The notes under the pieces: model-generated
Told to the model about the DNA's origin: nothing
Database searches by the model: none
The model's input: the letters and a program-made list of their open reading frames with translations, nothing else
Program-made: the position numbers and the translations under genes
NCBI RefSeq assembly: GCF_008710095.1
Contig: NZ_VYKJ01000002.1
Location: forward strand, 143,188-207,187
From: Affinibrenneria salicis
GTDB lineage: Bacteria > Pseudomonadota > Gammaproteobacteria > Enterobacterales > Enterobacteriaceae
Reading direction: 5' to 3'
DNA length: 64,000 nucleotides
Shown here: piece after piece, positions 28,201-37,896 of the stretch
Layout: the number at the start of each line of letters is the position of its first letter
How positions within the stretch are numbered: position 1 is the first letter of the stretch

Positions 28201-29739
28201 TTAGTCGGCGCTGTTAATGCGCGGCGGGCAACGGTCCAGCAACTCCACGCTGCCGTCCTGATTCATCTGCTCCAGATAAACATCAAATCCCCACAGACGG
28301 TGCACGTGCTTCATCACTTCGCGGCAGCTTTTATCCAGCGGCGCGCGCTGATGGGGGATATATCGCAGCGTCATCGATCGATCGCCGCGCAGGTTGACGT
28401 TCCACACCTGAATATTCGGCTCCAGATTGCTCAGGTTGTACTGCGCGGACAGCTCCTGGCGCACCAGTCGGTAACCTTCTTCATTGTGGATCGCCTCAAT
28501 CTCCAGATAATTATTACGATCGTCGTCCAGTACGGTGAACAGCCGGAAGTCGCGCATTACCTTCGGCGACAGGAACTGGCTGATAAAGCTCTCGTCCTTA
28601 AAGTTCTGCATGGCGAAATGCAGGGTATCCAGCCAGTCGCTGCCGGCGATGGTCGGGAACCAGTGGCGATCCTCGTCCGTCGGCGACTGACAGATGCGCT
28701 TAATGTCCTGGAACATGGCGAAGCCCAGCGCATACGGGTTGATGCCGCTGTAATAGGGGCTGTTGTACGGCGGCTGGTACACCACGTTGGTGTGGCTGTG
28801 CAGGAACTCCATCATAAAGCGTTCCGATACACGGCCCTCATCATATAAATGATTGAGGATGGTGTAGTGCCAGAACGTCGCCCAACCCTCGTTCATCACC
28901 TGGGTCTGCTTCTGCGGATAGAAATACTGGCTGACCTTACGCACGATACGCAGGATTTCGCGCTGCCATGGCTCCAGCAGCGGGGCATGTTTTTCCATGA
29001 AATAGAGCAGGTTTTCCTGCGGTTCGGCCGGGAAGCGTTGCTCCGTCTCCTGCGCCAGTTCGCGCTCGCGGCGCGGCAGCGTTTTCCATAGATCGTTGAC
29101 CTGGCTTTGCAGGTAGGCTTCGCGGCTTTTTTGCCGCAGCTTCTCCTCTTCCAGCGAGATCTTCTGCGGTCGTTTGTAGCGATCGACGCCGTAATTCATC
29201 AGCGCATGACAGGAGTCGAGCAGCCGTTCGACCTCAACCACGCCGTAGCGCTCTTCGCAGTGGGCGATATACTGACGAGCGAAGATGAGATAGTCGACGA
29301 TGGAGCCGGCATCGGTCCAGCTGCGAAACAGATAGTTGTTTTTAAAGAAAGAGTTGTGGCCATAACAGGCATGCGCCATCACCAGCGCCTGCATGGTCAT
29401 GGTGTTTTCTTCCATCAGATAGGCGATGCAGGGATTAGAGTTAATCACAATCTCGTACGCCAGCCCCTGCTGACCATGCTTATAGCGTTGTTCCGTCTCG
29501 ATGAATTTTTTACCGAACGACCAGTGGGAGTAGTTAATCGGCATACCGATACTGGAATAGGCGTCCATCATCTGTTCAGAGGTAATGACCTCTATCTGAT
29601 GCGGATAGGTGTCCAGCCGGTAAAGTTTCGCCACCCGGTCGATTTCATCCAGATAGACCTGCAGTAAATCGAACGTCCAGTCTGGTCCGTCATCCAGACG
29701 CTGCGGGTTCCGTACCCGATCATCAACAGAAATAGCCAT
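28201..29739 (-). CDS. ycgB: SpoVR-family protein (YcgB)
   Basis: Large soluble SpoVR-family protein (E. coli YcgB); in Bacillus the homologue is needed for spore cortex formation, and in enterobacteria the gene is often linked to yeaGH stress functions. It has 512 residues from the ATG at 29739, which has GAGGG upstream. Conserved strings include YPHQIEVITSEQMMDAYSS, VMAHACYGHNSFFKNNYLF and QVMNEGWATFWHYTILNHLY, His/Glu-rich and metal-site-like. Convergent with fadR and divergent from dadA. The yeaG and yeaH partners are also in this window. Confidence 0.95.
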   Translation of the reverse strand: MAISVDDRVRNPQRLDDGPDWTFDLLQVYLDEIDRVAKLYRLDTYPHQIEVITSEQMMDAYSSIGMPINYSHWSFGKKFIETEQRYKHGQQGLAYEIVINSNPCIAYLMEENTMTMQALVMAHACYGHNSFFKNNYLFRSWTDAGSIVDYLIFARQYIAHCEERYGVVEVERLLDSCHALMNYGVDRYKRPQKISLEEEKLRQKSREAYLQSQVNDLWKTLPRRERELAQETEQRFPAEPQENLLYFMEKHAPLLEPWQREILRIVRKVSQYFYPQKQTQVMNEGWATFWHYTILNHLYDEGRVSERFMMEFLHSHTNVVYQPPYNSPYYSGINPYALGFAMFQDIKRICQSPTDEDRHWFPTIAGSDWLDTLHFAMQNFKDESFISQFLSPKVMRDFRLFTVLDDDRNNYLEIEAIHNEEGYRLVRQELSAQYNLSNLEPNIQVWNVNLRGDRSMTLRYIPHQRAPLDKSCREVMKHVHRLWGFDVYLEQMNQDGSVELLDRCPPRINSAD

Positions 29740-30017
29740 CAGCGCGCCCTCATTAATTACGGCGGGCACCTCATCATGCCCACACAGTTTAATCGTAGCT
29801 CAGTCTGATAAAAGTGAAGCAAAAACCGTAGCCTGGCGAATAAGAATGCGACAGTCCGGCTTCCCCTCTATTGTTGCCACAGGTCATAGATAAAAGCTAT
29901 TGCCAGGTGAGATGACAATAATAATGCGCATGCTAAAGTAGCGGTTTATCCCGGTATCCGGGCGGATATCCAGCATATTGAACGGCCTTTTACTTTTATT
30001 GATGGAGTGAAGTAAAG

Positions 30018-31283
30018 ATGCGGGTAGTTATTTTAGGGAGTGGCGTTATCGGCGTGAGCAGCGCCTGGTATCTGGCGCAGGCCGGACATGAGGTGGTGGT
30101 GGTCGATCGGCAGCCGGAGCCGGCGCTGGAGACCAGCGCCGGCAATGCAGGGCAGATTTCGCCCGGCTATGCCGCTCCCTGGGCGGCGCCCGGCGTGCCG
30201 TTAAAAGCGGTGAAATGGTTATTCCAGCGCCACGCGCCGCTGGCTATTCGCCCGGACCTGACGGCCTTTCAGCTGCGCTGGATGTGGCAAATGTTGCTTA
30301 ACTGCGACAGCCGGCGCTACCGGCAGAACAAGGCGCGCATGGTACGGCTGGCGGAGTACAGCCGCGATTGTCTGCAGGCGTTGCGCCGGCAGACCGATAT
30401 TCAATATGAAGGTCGTCAGGGCGGCACGCTGCAGCTGTTTCGCACCGCGCAGCAGTACGAAAACGCCAGCCGCGATATCGCCGTGCTGGAAGAAGCCGGG
30501 GTGCCCTGGCAACTGCTGGAGTCGCATCAACTGGCCAGCGTCGAACCGGCGCTGGCGGCGGTGGCCGGAAAACTCACCGGCGGGTTGCGTCTGCCGCACG
30601 ATGAAACCGGCGACTGTCAGCTATTTACCCGGCGGCTGGCAGGGATGGCCGCCGACGCCGGCGTTACCTTCGTCTTTAACCGCGCGATCGAGCGTCTGTC
30701 GCTGGCTGGCGATCGGATCTGCGGCGTGCAGTGCGGGGGAGAAACACTGCAGGCCGATGCCTACGTGCTGGCCTGCGGCGCCTGGTCTACCGGCCTGCTG
30801 CCCGCCGGGTTGGCGATCCCTGTCTATCCGCTCAAGGGTTACTCGCTGACCATCCCGTTGCTGAATGAGGCGGCGGCGCCGATGTCCACCGTGCTGGATG
30901 AAACCTACAAAGTGGCGATCACCCGCTTCGACCAGCGCATTCGGGTCGGCGGTATGGCCGAAATCGTCGGTTTCAACATGGCGCTTAATCCGGCGCGCCG
31001 CCGCACGCTGGAGATGGTGGTGCGCGATCTCTACCCGCAGGGCGGGCGGGTGGAAGCGGCGGATTTTTGGTGCGGCTTACGGCCGATGACGCCGGACGGC
31101 ACGCCGTTGGTCGGCCGCACGCCGCTGAGAAATCTCTACCTGAACACCGGCCACGGCACGCTGGGCTGGACGATGGCGTGCGGCTCCGGTCAACTGCTGG
31201 CGGATATTATTTCCGGCAAAACGCCGGCGATCGCGCATGACGACTTGTCGATCTCCCGTTACGCTAGCCGTTACGCCGGGTAA
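30018..31283 (+). CDS. dadA: DadA, D-amino acid dehydrogenase small subunit
   Basis: Membrane-associated FAD enzyme oxidising D-amino acids, mainly D-alanine, to 2-oxo acids. It has 421 residues. The N-terminal FAD-binding motif is [21 protein letters not shown], followed by [20 protein letters not shown]; the C-terminal [20 protein letters not shown] completes the FAD site. GGAGTGAAG lies before the ATG. In E. coli dadX (alanine racemase) follows; here the next gene is a convergent MFS transporter whose 3' end overlaps dadA by 20 bases, so dadX is missing from this locus. Confidence 0.95.
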   Translation: MRVVILGSGVIGVSSAWYLAQAGHEVVVVDRQPEPALETSAGNAGQISPGYAAPWAAPGVPLKAVKWLFQRHAPLAIRPDLTAFQLRWMWQMLLNCDSRRYRQNKARMVRLAEYSRDCLQALRRQTDIQYEGRQGGTLQLFRTAQQYENASRDIAVLEEAGVPWQLLESHQLASVEPALAAVAGKLTGGLRLPHDETGDCQLFTRRLAGMAADAGVTFVFNRAIERLSLAGDRICGVQCGGETLQADAYVLACGAWSTGLLPAGLAIPVYPLKGYSLTIPLLNEAAAPMSTVLDETYKVAITRFDQRIRVGGMAEIVGFNMALNPARRRTLEMVVRDLYPQGGRVEAADFWCGLRPMTPDGTPLVGRTPLRNLYLNTGHGTLGWTMACGSGQLLADIISGKTPAIAHDDLSISRYASRYAG

Positions 31284-32460
31284 CGGAAACCGGCTGACTG
31301 CCGCTTAGCCTGCGCGCGTAAAGCCCCAACAGCGCGGCGGTCAGCATCACCAGCGCCAGCCCAACTTTCGGCGCCAGCGGCAGCGCCATGGCGCTCAGCC
31401 CCAGCGCGGCGCCGCCCGCCATTTGCAGAAAACCAATCAGCGCCGAGGCAATACCGGCCTCGCTGGAGTAGGGTTCCAGCGCATAGCTGGTGGCCGGCCC
31501 AATCAGAAACGCCAGTCCGGCGCAGGCCAGTCCGACTGGCAGCATAAACGCCAGCCAATGGTTTTGCAGCGCCGCGGGCAGCAGCGCCACTCCCGCCAGC
31601 AGGCTGATAAAACCACTCGCCATCAGCAGGCAGCCAATGGTCAGACTGAACGGGCGGCCGGCCTTGCGAATGACCCTGCCGGCGAGAAAGCTGAGCAGCA
31701 TGATCCAGAAACCGTTGGCGCCGAAGGCCAGCGAGAACTGCAGCGGACTCAGTCGGGCGTCGCTCATCAGAATCTGCGGCGACAGCGATACCCAGGTCAG
31801 CCCCATGCCCATCGCGCCGGCGTTGACCAGCGCGAAGCCGAGAAAGCGCGAGCTGCACAGGATGCGCGCGTACTGGCGCAGCGGCAGGCCCTGCACCGCA
31901 CGAGTCGAATCCGGCCGGGTCTCCGGTAAAAAAAACGCGATGAGCAGGAAGACCAGCGCGCCATAGCCGCCCATAAACCAGAACGGAGCGCGCCAGCCCA
32001 ACGCTTCCGCTATTAGTCCGCCGAACAGCGGCGCCAGCGCCGGCACGATATTCAGCGTACCGTTGAGAAAACTAAAGGCGCGCGCCGCCTCATCGCCGTC
32101 GAGACGATCGCGCACGCAGCTAAAACTTACGACGGCAGTACAGCAGACCGCCACGCCCTGCAGGATGCGCGAAGCGACGAACAGTGCGGGATTGCCGGCC
32201 AGCGCGGCCAGTATCGCGCCGATGATGTACAGCAGCGAACCGGCCAGCGCCAGCGGACGCCGGCCGTATTTATCGACCAGCGGGCCGGCGATCAGTTGCC
32301 CCAGACCGATGACCAGAATAAAGAGCGCGATGGTGGATTGAATCAGCGTTTCGCTGCTGTTCAGCCCAACGGAGATGGCAGGGATAACCGGCAGGAAAAG
32401 ATCAATACCCAGCGGACCCAGCAGGATAATGGCCAGCAGCAACAGAATAAAGTTTTGCAT
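31264..32460 (-). CDS. Bcr/CflA-family MFS drug exporter
   Basis: Inner-membrane proton-driven exporter of the Bcr/CflA subgroup (DHA1), 398 residues with twelve predicted helices. Motif A appears as [20 protein letters not shown] between helices 2 and 3, and motif C-like [19 protein letters not shown] in helix 5. The substrate cannot be told from sequence; relatives export bicyclomycin, chloramphenicol or sulfonamides. It converges on dadA with a 20-base overlap of coding ends, an unusually tight junction. Confidence 0.85.
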   Translation of the reverse strand: MQNFILLLLAIILLGPLGIDLFLPVIPAISVGLNSSETLIQSTIALFILVIGLGQLIAGPLVDKYGRRPLALAGSLLYIIGAILAALAGNPALFVASRILQGVAVCCTAVVSFSCVRDRLDGDEAARAFSFLNGTLNIVPALAPLFGGLIAEALGWRAPFWFMGGYGALVFLLIAFFLPETRPDSTRAVQGLPLRQYARILCSSRFLGFALVNAGAMGMGLTWVSLSPQILMSDARLSPLQFSLAFGANGFWIMLLSFLAGRVIRKAGRPFSLTIGCLLMASGFISLLAGVALLPAALQNHWLAFMLPVGLACAGLAFLIGPATSYALEPYSSEAGIASALIGFLQMAGGAALGLSAMALPLAPKVGLALVMLTAALLGLYARRLSGSQPVSVTRRNG

Positions 32461-32571
32461 AACGACAACGTGGCGACGGGGGACTTCGGATAGGGTAAAG
32501 CGCTAACCTATGGAAAGAAAGGATTATTTTTTTGACGGTGGCTTAAAAAACCCGGCCGCGGCCGGGCCAAT

Positions 32572-34338
32572 TTAGCGTGAGCGGCGCGTCAGGTTGCCGA
32601 GAGAAACGGCCAGCACCGAGAGCAGCACCAGCGCGCCGATGGGGGCCAGCACCGTCCAGACCGCTCGTTCGGCGTAGGGCATGCCTTCCGCCAGCACGCG
32701 GCCCCATTCCGGCTGCGGCGGTTGCTGGCCGAGTCCTAGAAAACCCAGTCCGGCCAGCGCCAGCGCAATGCCCGGCAGGCGCAGCATCGCATGGCGCGTC
32801 ACCGGACCGATCAGCGACGGAATAATATAGTGGGTCAGCAGACGCAGGCGTCCTACGCCGAGGACCGGCGCGATGCGCACGTGCGTCTGCGCGCGGGTTT
32901 CCACCGCCAGCGCGGCCGTGTGAGCTGCGAGCGGCGCCCAACTGACCAGCAGCACCGCGAGCGCCGCGCCGTAAAGGGTCGGGCCGAGCAGCGAGGCGAT
33001 GAGCATCCCGGCGATAACCGGCGGCATGGCGTTGGTCACTTCAACCGGCCCGCTGAACAGCCGCGGGAACTGGCCGATGACAAGGCCGATCAGCAGGCAA
33101 CCGAGGGTAACCGCCAGCGCTGTCAGGCTGGTGGTCAGCGCGCCGTGAGCCACTCGCGCCAGCAAATCGCGGCCGGTGGCGTCGGCGCCGAACGGCAGTC
33201 CGGCGCCGGGCGGCTGCAGCCGTTCGAAACCTGAACTCAACGCGTCGCGCGGCAGTCCGGCGGCAACCAGCGCCAGCAGCAGTACGGCCGCGCCCAGCGG
33301 GATAAGCCAGGCTCGACGGCCTGCGGCGATGCGGCCGGCGGGAATGGGCAATGCGCCGCTATCGATCGCCCGACCGAGCAGCAACCTGCGCAGGCTATTG
33401 GCGCCGATGCCGGCCAGCGCGGCAATCAGCAGCAAAATCAAAATACCGCACTGCAGCGCGGGCAAATCCTGTGCGGCGGCGGCGCCGAGCGTCGCACGAC
33501 CAAGCCCGGGAATGGCGAACACCTTTTCCACCGCGATAGCGCCGCCGGTCAGTCCGACGATGACCAGTCCAACCTGAGGCATAACGGCCGGCAGCGTGCG
33601 GCGCAATACCGCCGCCAGTCGACGGCGAGCGGGTATGCCGGCCACGCTCCAGGTGAGCAGCCAGGGTTCGCTAAAGGTGGTGGTCAGGGCATCGCCCAGC
33701 AGCCGGCCCAGCAGACCGCCGGCCGGGATGCCCAGCGCCAGCGCCGGCAGAACCACATACTGCCAGCCGTGCCAGCCATAGGGCGGGAACCAGCGTAGCC
33801 AGACGGCGCCGGCCGCCAGCAGCAGCGACGACAGCAGAAACTCCGGCAGGGCGGTCAGCGCGGCGGCCCACAGCCCGCTGCTGCGTTGATTTTCGCCGCG
33901 GAGGCCGCGGCGCAGCGTGTTCAGGCACAGCAAGGCGGTGACCGGCAGCGCGACCAGCAGGGCATAAAACATCAGCGTCAGGGAGACGCCGGCCGCCTCC
34001 AGCATTCCGGGCAGAACCGGCCGGCCGGATACCCATGAATCGCCGGCGTCGCCCTGCAACAGGCGGGTCAGCCACTGCTGCAGTATCGCCAGCGGCCCCT
34101 GATCGAGTCCGAGGTGCTGACGAATCGCCGCCAGCGTTTCAGGCGTAGCCTCACGCTCGCTGGAGCGCGCGCGCAGCAGCGCCAGCGCAGGATCGCGCCC
34201 GGACAGCCACGGCAGTAAGCCGATCAGCGTCAGCACGGCGGACAGCGTCAATACGCGCGACAGCAGCGTCACCAGCGGCGACGGTACGCCGCCGACCGGC
34301 AGCCGCGCGCAGCGGCGGCAGAATTGCAGGACCGCCAT
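32572..34338 (-). CDS. Fused Opp/Dpp-type ABC transporter permease (DppB-DppC fusion)
   Basis: Membrane channel of an oligopeptide/nickel-type importer, with both permease subunits in one 588-residue chain. Residues about 15-325 form a DppB/NikB-like half, with the coupling loop near RRLAAVLRRTLPAVMPQ and VEKVFAIPGLGR. Residues about 345-588 form a DppC/NikC-like half, with LPFGADATGRDLLARVAHGA and the loop THYIIPSLIGPVTRH. Separate permease genes are the rule in this family. The ATG overlaps the stop of the binding-protein gene (TGATG), so translation is coupled. Last gene of the operon. Confidence 0.85.
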   Translation of the reverse strand: MAVLQFCRRCARLPVGGVPSPLVTLLSRVLTLSAVLTLIGLLPWLSGRDPALALLRARSSEREATPETLAAIRQHLGLDQGPLAILQQWLTRLLQGDAGDSWVSGRPVLPGMLEAAGVSLTLMFYALLVALPVTALLCLNTLRRGLRGENQRSSGLWAAALTALPEFLLSSLLLAAGAVWLRWFPPYGWHGWQYVVLPALALGIPAGGLLGRLLGDALTTTFSEPWLLTWSVAGIPARRRLAAVLRRTLPAVMPQVGLVIVGLTGGAIAVEKVFAIPGLGRATLGAAAAQDLPALQCGILILLLIAALAGIGANSLRRLLLGRAIDSGALPIPAGRIAAGRRAWLIPLGAAVLLLALVAAGLPRDALSSGFERLQPPGAGLPFGADATGRDLLARVAHGALTTSLTALAVTLGCLLIGLVIGQFPRLFSGPVEVTNAMPPVIAGMLIASLLGPTLYGAALAVLLVSWAPLAAHTAALAVETRAQTHVRIAPVLGVGRLRLLTHYIIPSLIGPVTRHAMLRLPGIALALAGLGFLGLGQQPPQPEWGRVLAEGMPYAERAVWTVLAPIGALVLLSVLAVSLGNLTRRSR

Positions 34339-35849
34339 CAGGGATTCCGCTCCGCGCTGAGCCGGGTTTGCACGGTGATCAGCGCGCGCTCGCGCGCATC
34401 ACGCGCCGCGTCCTGCAGCCGGGCTGACTCGCCCTGAATGACGCGTTCGTGCAGTAACGGAATGGCCGCGTTGCTGGCCAGAATCAGCTTCTCCGCCGCC
34501 ATAATCGCCCTCCGGCGCGGTTCGCCGGCCGGAATGGCGGCCGCCGCGGTCAACGCTTGATCGATGGACGGATCGCACAGTTGAGCAATATTAAAGGAAC
34601 CGGCACAGGCGAAGTCGCTGTACATGTAGGCGACCGGATCGCCGGAGTCCAGCACCGTGGCGCGCGACAGAATAAAGGCATCGAATTTGCCGGCCAGCGC
34701 GTCGGCTTCAATATGCGCATACTCGCGCACTTCCTGCTTAACCACAAAGCCGGCGTCGCTGAGCTGCTGCGCCAGGTAGACCGCTACCTCGGGCAGTTCG
34801 GCCCGATCGCTGAAGGTGGCCAGGGTAATGACCGTTCCCTGCGGCGCGCGGGCGGCCACCGGGTTGGAGACCGGCTGACGCAGGCCGGCCGCCCACGGCA
34901 ACGCGGGGCCGAGCAGTCCGCTGGCGATATCCGCCCGATTCTCATAGACGTTTTTCACCAGCGTCTGGCGGTTGATCGCATCGCGCGCCGCGGCGCGCAG
35001 CGCCGGATCGCGAAACGCGCCGCTGCGCGTGTTCAGGTAGAGCGTATTGGTGCGCGGCATCGGCACCTCAAAGACCTGGCGCTGGTCGAGCAGAGAAACC
35101 TGGGAGACCGGGATCGCCTCGACTAAATCGGCCTGGCCGGTGCGCAACGCGGCCGCACGGGCGGCGCTGTCCGGCACGAAATCGACGTCAATGCCGGTAG
35201 CGGCGGCGCGGGTTCCCCAGTAGGCCTCATTGCGCTGCAGCGTGGCGCTGCTGGTGCCGTGCAGCGCGGTCAGCACGAACGGCCCGGTGCCGGCGCCAAT
35301 CGGATTCACCACGCCGTTAGCGCCATAGGCTCTGGCGGCCAGAATAGACAGTTGCGGGCTGGACAGACGCTGCGGGAGCAGCGGGTCGGGCGTGGCCGTG
35401 CGGATCAGCACGTGATGTTCATCCCCGGCGCTGACGGTGAGGCCGACGCCATCCAAAATACGCGGTTTGGGAACCGCGTGGCTGGCGGCGGTGAGCGTCT
35501 GCACCACGCTGGCGGATGTCAACGCCGTACCGTCATGGAAGCGGACGCCGGCGCGCAGCGTGAAACGCCAGTTGAGATCGTCGAGGCGCTCCCAGCCAGT
35601 GGCCAGCGCGGGCTGCGCTTCGCCGTTGCTATCCAGCAGCACCAGCGTTTCGGCGGTGCTCCAGCGCGATAGTTTGAAAGCGTCATCGCTGAACGGCGAC
35701 AGCGCGGAGCGGGGCGGCTGCAGCATCGCCAGCCGGATTCGACCGTCGTGCGAGGCCGACGTTTGCGCCGGATCATCGAAACAGCCGGTCAACAGCACGC
35801 CGCCGGTGAATAGTACGGCGGCCAGCGCCAGAGGTTGGTAACGTGACAT
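34338..35849 (-). CDS. Opp/Nik-type ABC substrate-binding lipoprotein
   Basis: Periplasmic family-5 solute-binding protein, 503 residues. The signal peptide ends in a lipobox, VLLTGC, so the protein is probably lipid-anchored, unlike E. coli NikA or DppA. Family motifs: ATGWERLDDLNWRFTLRAGVRFHDGT, split in the middle by DLNWRFTLRAG, and RNEAYWG, LNTRSGAFRDPALRAA. The start at 35849 has AAGGAG six bases upstream; two earlier ATGs lack one. The ligand is unknown: peptides, Ni-His, or a zinc chelate, the last suggested by the Zur-like operator of this operon. Confidence 0.88.
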   Translation of the reverse strand: MSRYQPLALAAVLFTGGVLLTGCFDDPAQTSASHDGRIRLAMLQPPRSALSPFSDDAFKLSRWSTAETLVLLDSNGEAQPALATGWERLDDLNWRFTLRAGVRFHDGTALTSASVVQTLTAASHAVPKPRILDGVGLTVSAGDEHHVLIRTATPDPLLPQRLSSPQLSILAARAYGANGVVNPIGAGTGPFVLTALHGTSSATLQRNEAYWGTRAAATGIDVDFVPDSAARAAALRTGQADLVEAIPVSQVSLLDQRQVFEVPMPRTNTLYLNTRSGAFRDPALRAAARDAINRQTLVKNVYENRADIASGLLGPALPWAAGLRQPVSNPVAARAPQGTVITLATFSDRAELPEVAVYLAQQLSDAGFVVKQEVREYAHIEADALAGKFDAFILSRATVLDSGDPVAYMYSDFACAGSFNIAQLCDPSIDQALTAAAAIPAGEPRRRAIMAAEKLILASNAAIPLLHERVIQGESARLQDAARDARERALITVQTRLSAERNP

Positions 35850-35964
35850 GGCGAACTCCTTGTTCATCAATAGACGAGTTATGCTTTTATTGGTTTGAAT
35901 GGTCGGAACGCGACCTTAGTGCTGGCGCCGCGCCGGCAAAATCGTAATAAGTCGGCGGCGCGCT

Positions 35965-36801
35965 CTACGGTTCCTCTGCGCAATAAGCGGAAATATCGGG
36001 AATCGCCGCAATCAGCGCTCGCGTTTGCGGGTGTGCGGGCTGGGTCAGCAGTTCATGCGTCGCTCGGTCTTCGACTATTTTTCCGTCGTGCATCACCAGC
36101 GTGCGCCGGCACAGTCGAGCCACCACGGAGATATCGTGAGAAACGAGCAGCAGCCCCATTTTTTTCGTCGCCGACAACGTACTGAGCAACTGGATAACCT
36201 GCTGACGCAGGGGTAAGTCGAGGCCGCTGACCGGTTCATCCGCCAGCAACCAGTCCGGTCGCAGCGCGATAGCGCGGGCAATGGCGACGCGTTGCGCCTG
36301 GCCGCCGGACAGTTCCGCCGTCTGACGCTGCAGCAGCGTCGGCGCCAGCTCCACCTGTTCCAGCGCGTCGCGTACGGCCGATTGCACATCGCCGGCGAAC
36401 GCCAGCCGGTGCAGCGGTTCGGCGATCAGCTGGCCGACCGTCATCCCGGGCGCCAGCGAGCTGGCCGGGTCCTGGGGAATATATTGCACCAGCCGCCGGT
36501 ACCAGCGCAGCGCAGCCGTACTGGCCGGCAGGATATGGCGGCCCTGACACAGAATCCGCCCGCCGTCCAGCGGCTCCAGCGCCAGCAGCGCCTTCAGCAG
36601 AGTGGATTTGCCGCTTCCCGACGCGCCGACCAGACCGACCTGCTCGCCGGCATGGAGATCGAGACTGACGTTTGTCAGCGCGTGATGAACATGCCCTTTT
36701 TGCCAGATATGGCGGGCGGGCAGGTGAAAGCGCCGGCTGACGTTGTCCAGCCGTAGAAATGGCGTAGCGGGAGCGGCGGGGAGCGCGTGCAGAGTGTTCA
36801 T
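35965..36801 (-). CDS. Opp/Nik-type ABC ATPase (DppF/NikE-like)
   Basis: Cytoplasmic ATP-binding subunit of the importer, 278 residues. Walker A is GASGSGKSTLLKALLAL, the signature LSGGQAQRVAIARAIALR, Walker B DWLLADEPVSGLD, and the switch histidine lies in LLLVSHDISVV. It begins 6 bases after the other ATPase gene, so the two form a heterodimer as in Nik/Dpp systems. A gap of 115 bases separates it from the binding-protein gene downstream. Confidence 0.9.
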   Translation of the reverse strand: MNTLHALPAAPATPFLRLDNVSRRFHLPARHIWQKGHVHHALTNVSLDLHAGEQVGLVGASGSGKSTLLKALLALEPLDGGRILCQGRHILPASTAALRWYRRLVQYIPQDPASSLAPGMTVGQLIAEPLHRLAFAGDVQSAVRDALEQVELAPTLLQRQTAELSGGQAQRVAIARAIALRPDWLLADEPVSGLDLPLRQQVIQLLSTLSATKKMGLLLVSHDISVVARLCRRTLVMHDGKIVEDRATHELLTQPAHPQTRALIAAIPDISAYCAEEP

Positions 36802-36807
36802 GCGGGA

Positions 36808-37635
36808 TTAGCTGGCCAATAGTGCGGCCGCAGAGGCCGGGGGAAAAGAGAGCGAGGCCGCTCTGGCCGCCGCTACCAGACTGCGGGTATAGGGATGGCG
36901 CGGGTTGCGCAGTAGATCGCGCAGCGGTCCCTGTTCGACGATCTCGCCCTGCGACATCACCAGCGCGCGCTCGCACAGCGCGGCGGCGACGGCAATATCG
37001 TGAGTAATGAACAGCAGGCCGGCGGCGGCTTCGCCGCGAGTGCAACGCTGCAGCGCGCGCAATACTTTGGCCTGAGTCACCATATCCAGCGCGGTGGTCG
37101 GTTCGTCCGCCACCAGCAGCGGGCTGCGGCAGGCCAGCGCCAGTGCGATGCATACCCGCTGGCGCTGGCCGCCGGAGATCTCGGCCGGATAGCGGCGGGC
37201 GATGTCCGCCGGCTGTTCAAAGCCGACGGCGCTTAGCAGCGGGTAAACCGCCTCCCTGCGCAGCGACTGGCGATCCGGCGCGGCGCAGCGCAGCGCCATC
37301 AGCAGCTGTTTTCCTACCGACACCAGCGGATTCAGCGCGACGGACGAATCCTGAAAAATCGCCGCCAGTCGCTGCGCGCCGCGCCGCAACGGAGCATTCA
37401 CGCGCGTTACGTCATGGCCCTGGATGCGGATATAGCCGCCGATCTGACCGTGCGCGGGGGGAACGCCGAGCAGGCAACGAGCGGTAAGCGACTTACCGGA
37501 GCCGGAAGCGCCGAGCAGGCACAGCCGCTCGCCGGCATGCAGGGTAAAGCTGATGCGGTTGATTTTGCGCTGCCCCTGAATCATGAGCGTCAGGCCTTCC
37601 ACCGCCAGCAGTGGCGGATGCGTCTGATTATTCAT
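36808..37635 (-). CDS. Opp/Nik-type ABC ATPase (DppD/NikD-like)
   Basis: First gene of the importer operon, 275 residues from the ATG at 37635. Walker A GASGSGKSLTARCLLG, signature ISGGQRQRVCIALALA and Walker B LLVADEPTTALD are intact, with the H-loop in LLFITHDIAVAAAL. The frame is open 78 codons upstream, but that part overlaps the regulatory region and has no ABC similarity. A Zur-like operator is centred about 40 bases before the start. The operon order ATPase-ATPase-binding protein-fused permease differs from nik and dpp. Confidence 0.9.
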   Translation of the reverse strand: MNNQTHPPLLAVEGLTLMIQGQRKINRISFTLHAGERLCLLGASGSGKSLTARCLLGVPPAHGQIGGYIRIQGHDVTRVNAPLRRGAQRLAAIFQDSSVALNPLVSVGKQLLMALRCAAPDRQSLRREAVYPLLSAVGFEQPADIARRYPAEISGGQRQRVCIALALACRSPLLVADEPTTALDMVTQAKVLRALQRCTRGEAAAGLLFITHDIAVAAALCERALVMSQGEIVEQGPLRDLLRNPRHPYTRSLVAAARAASLSFPPASAAALLAS

Positions 37636-37666
37636 ACCGGTCTTTTCGTTACTGTATATTTGGTTA

Positions 37667-37681
37667 TGTAATAACATAACA
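37667..37681. promoter_or_regulatory. Zur-like operator 1 (importer side)
   Basis: TGTAATAACATAACA matches 13 of 15 positions of the enterobacterial Zur core TGTTATAATATAACA as I recall it, and lies within the 7-bp inverted repeat GTTATGT....ACATAAC (37663-37680). It is 32 bases upstream of the first ATPase start, where a bound repressor would block the promoter. Confidence 0.65.
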
Positions 37682-37853
37682 CAATCAATCGTCAGCAGGC
37701 TAACACAAATCCTCACGCCGATCTCCATATGATTGCGCAGGCGCGGCGCATCCCATGTTGCAACCGCGCGACACTCGCCATCGCGGTTCACCTCTGAGCG
37801 GGGAGCGTCGGGGCCAGGCGTCTCCGGCAAGTCACTGGTGGATTTATTTGTGA

Positions 37854-37868
37854 TGTTATAAAGTAACA
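37854..37868. promoter_or_regulatory. Zur-like operator 2 (COG0523 side)
   Basis: TGTTATAAAGTAACA matches 13 of 15 positions of the Zur core TGTTATAATATAACA, with perfect ATGTTA / TAACAT arms. It ends 28 bases before the ATG of the divergent COG0523 GTPase gene. With operator 1 it frames the divergent promoter region. Confidence 0.68.
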
Positions 37869-37896
37869 TTACAAATTGCGCAATCTGGTTTTCTCT

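Noticed and set aside
36236..37153. 305-codon minus-strand frame across both ABC ATPase genes
   Set aside because: It runs in another frame through two genes with complete Walker and signature motifs; its own translation is Arg/Gly-rich noise.
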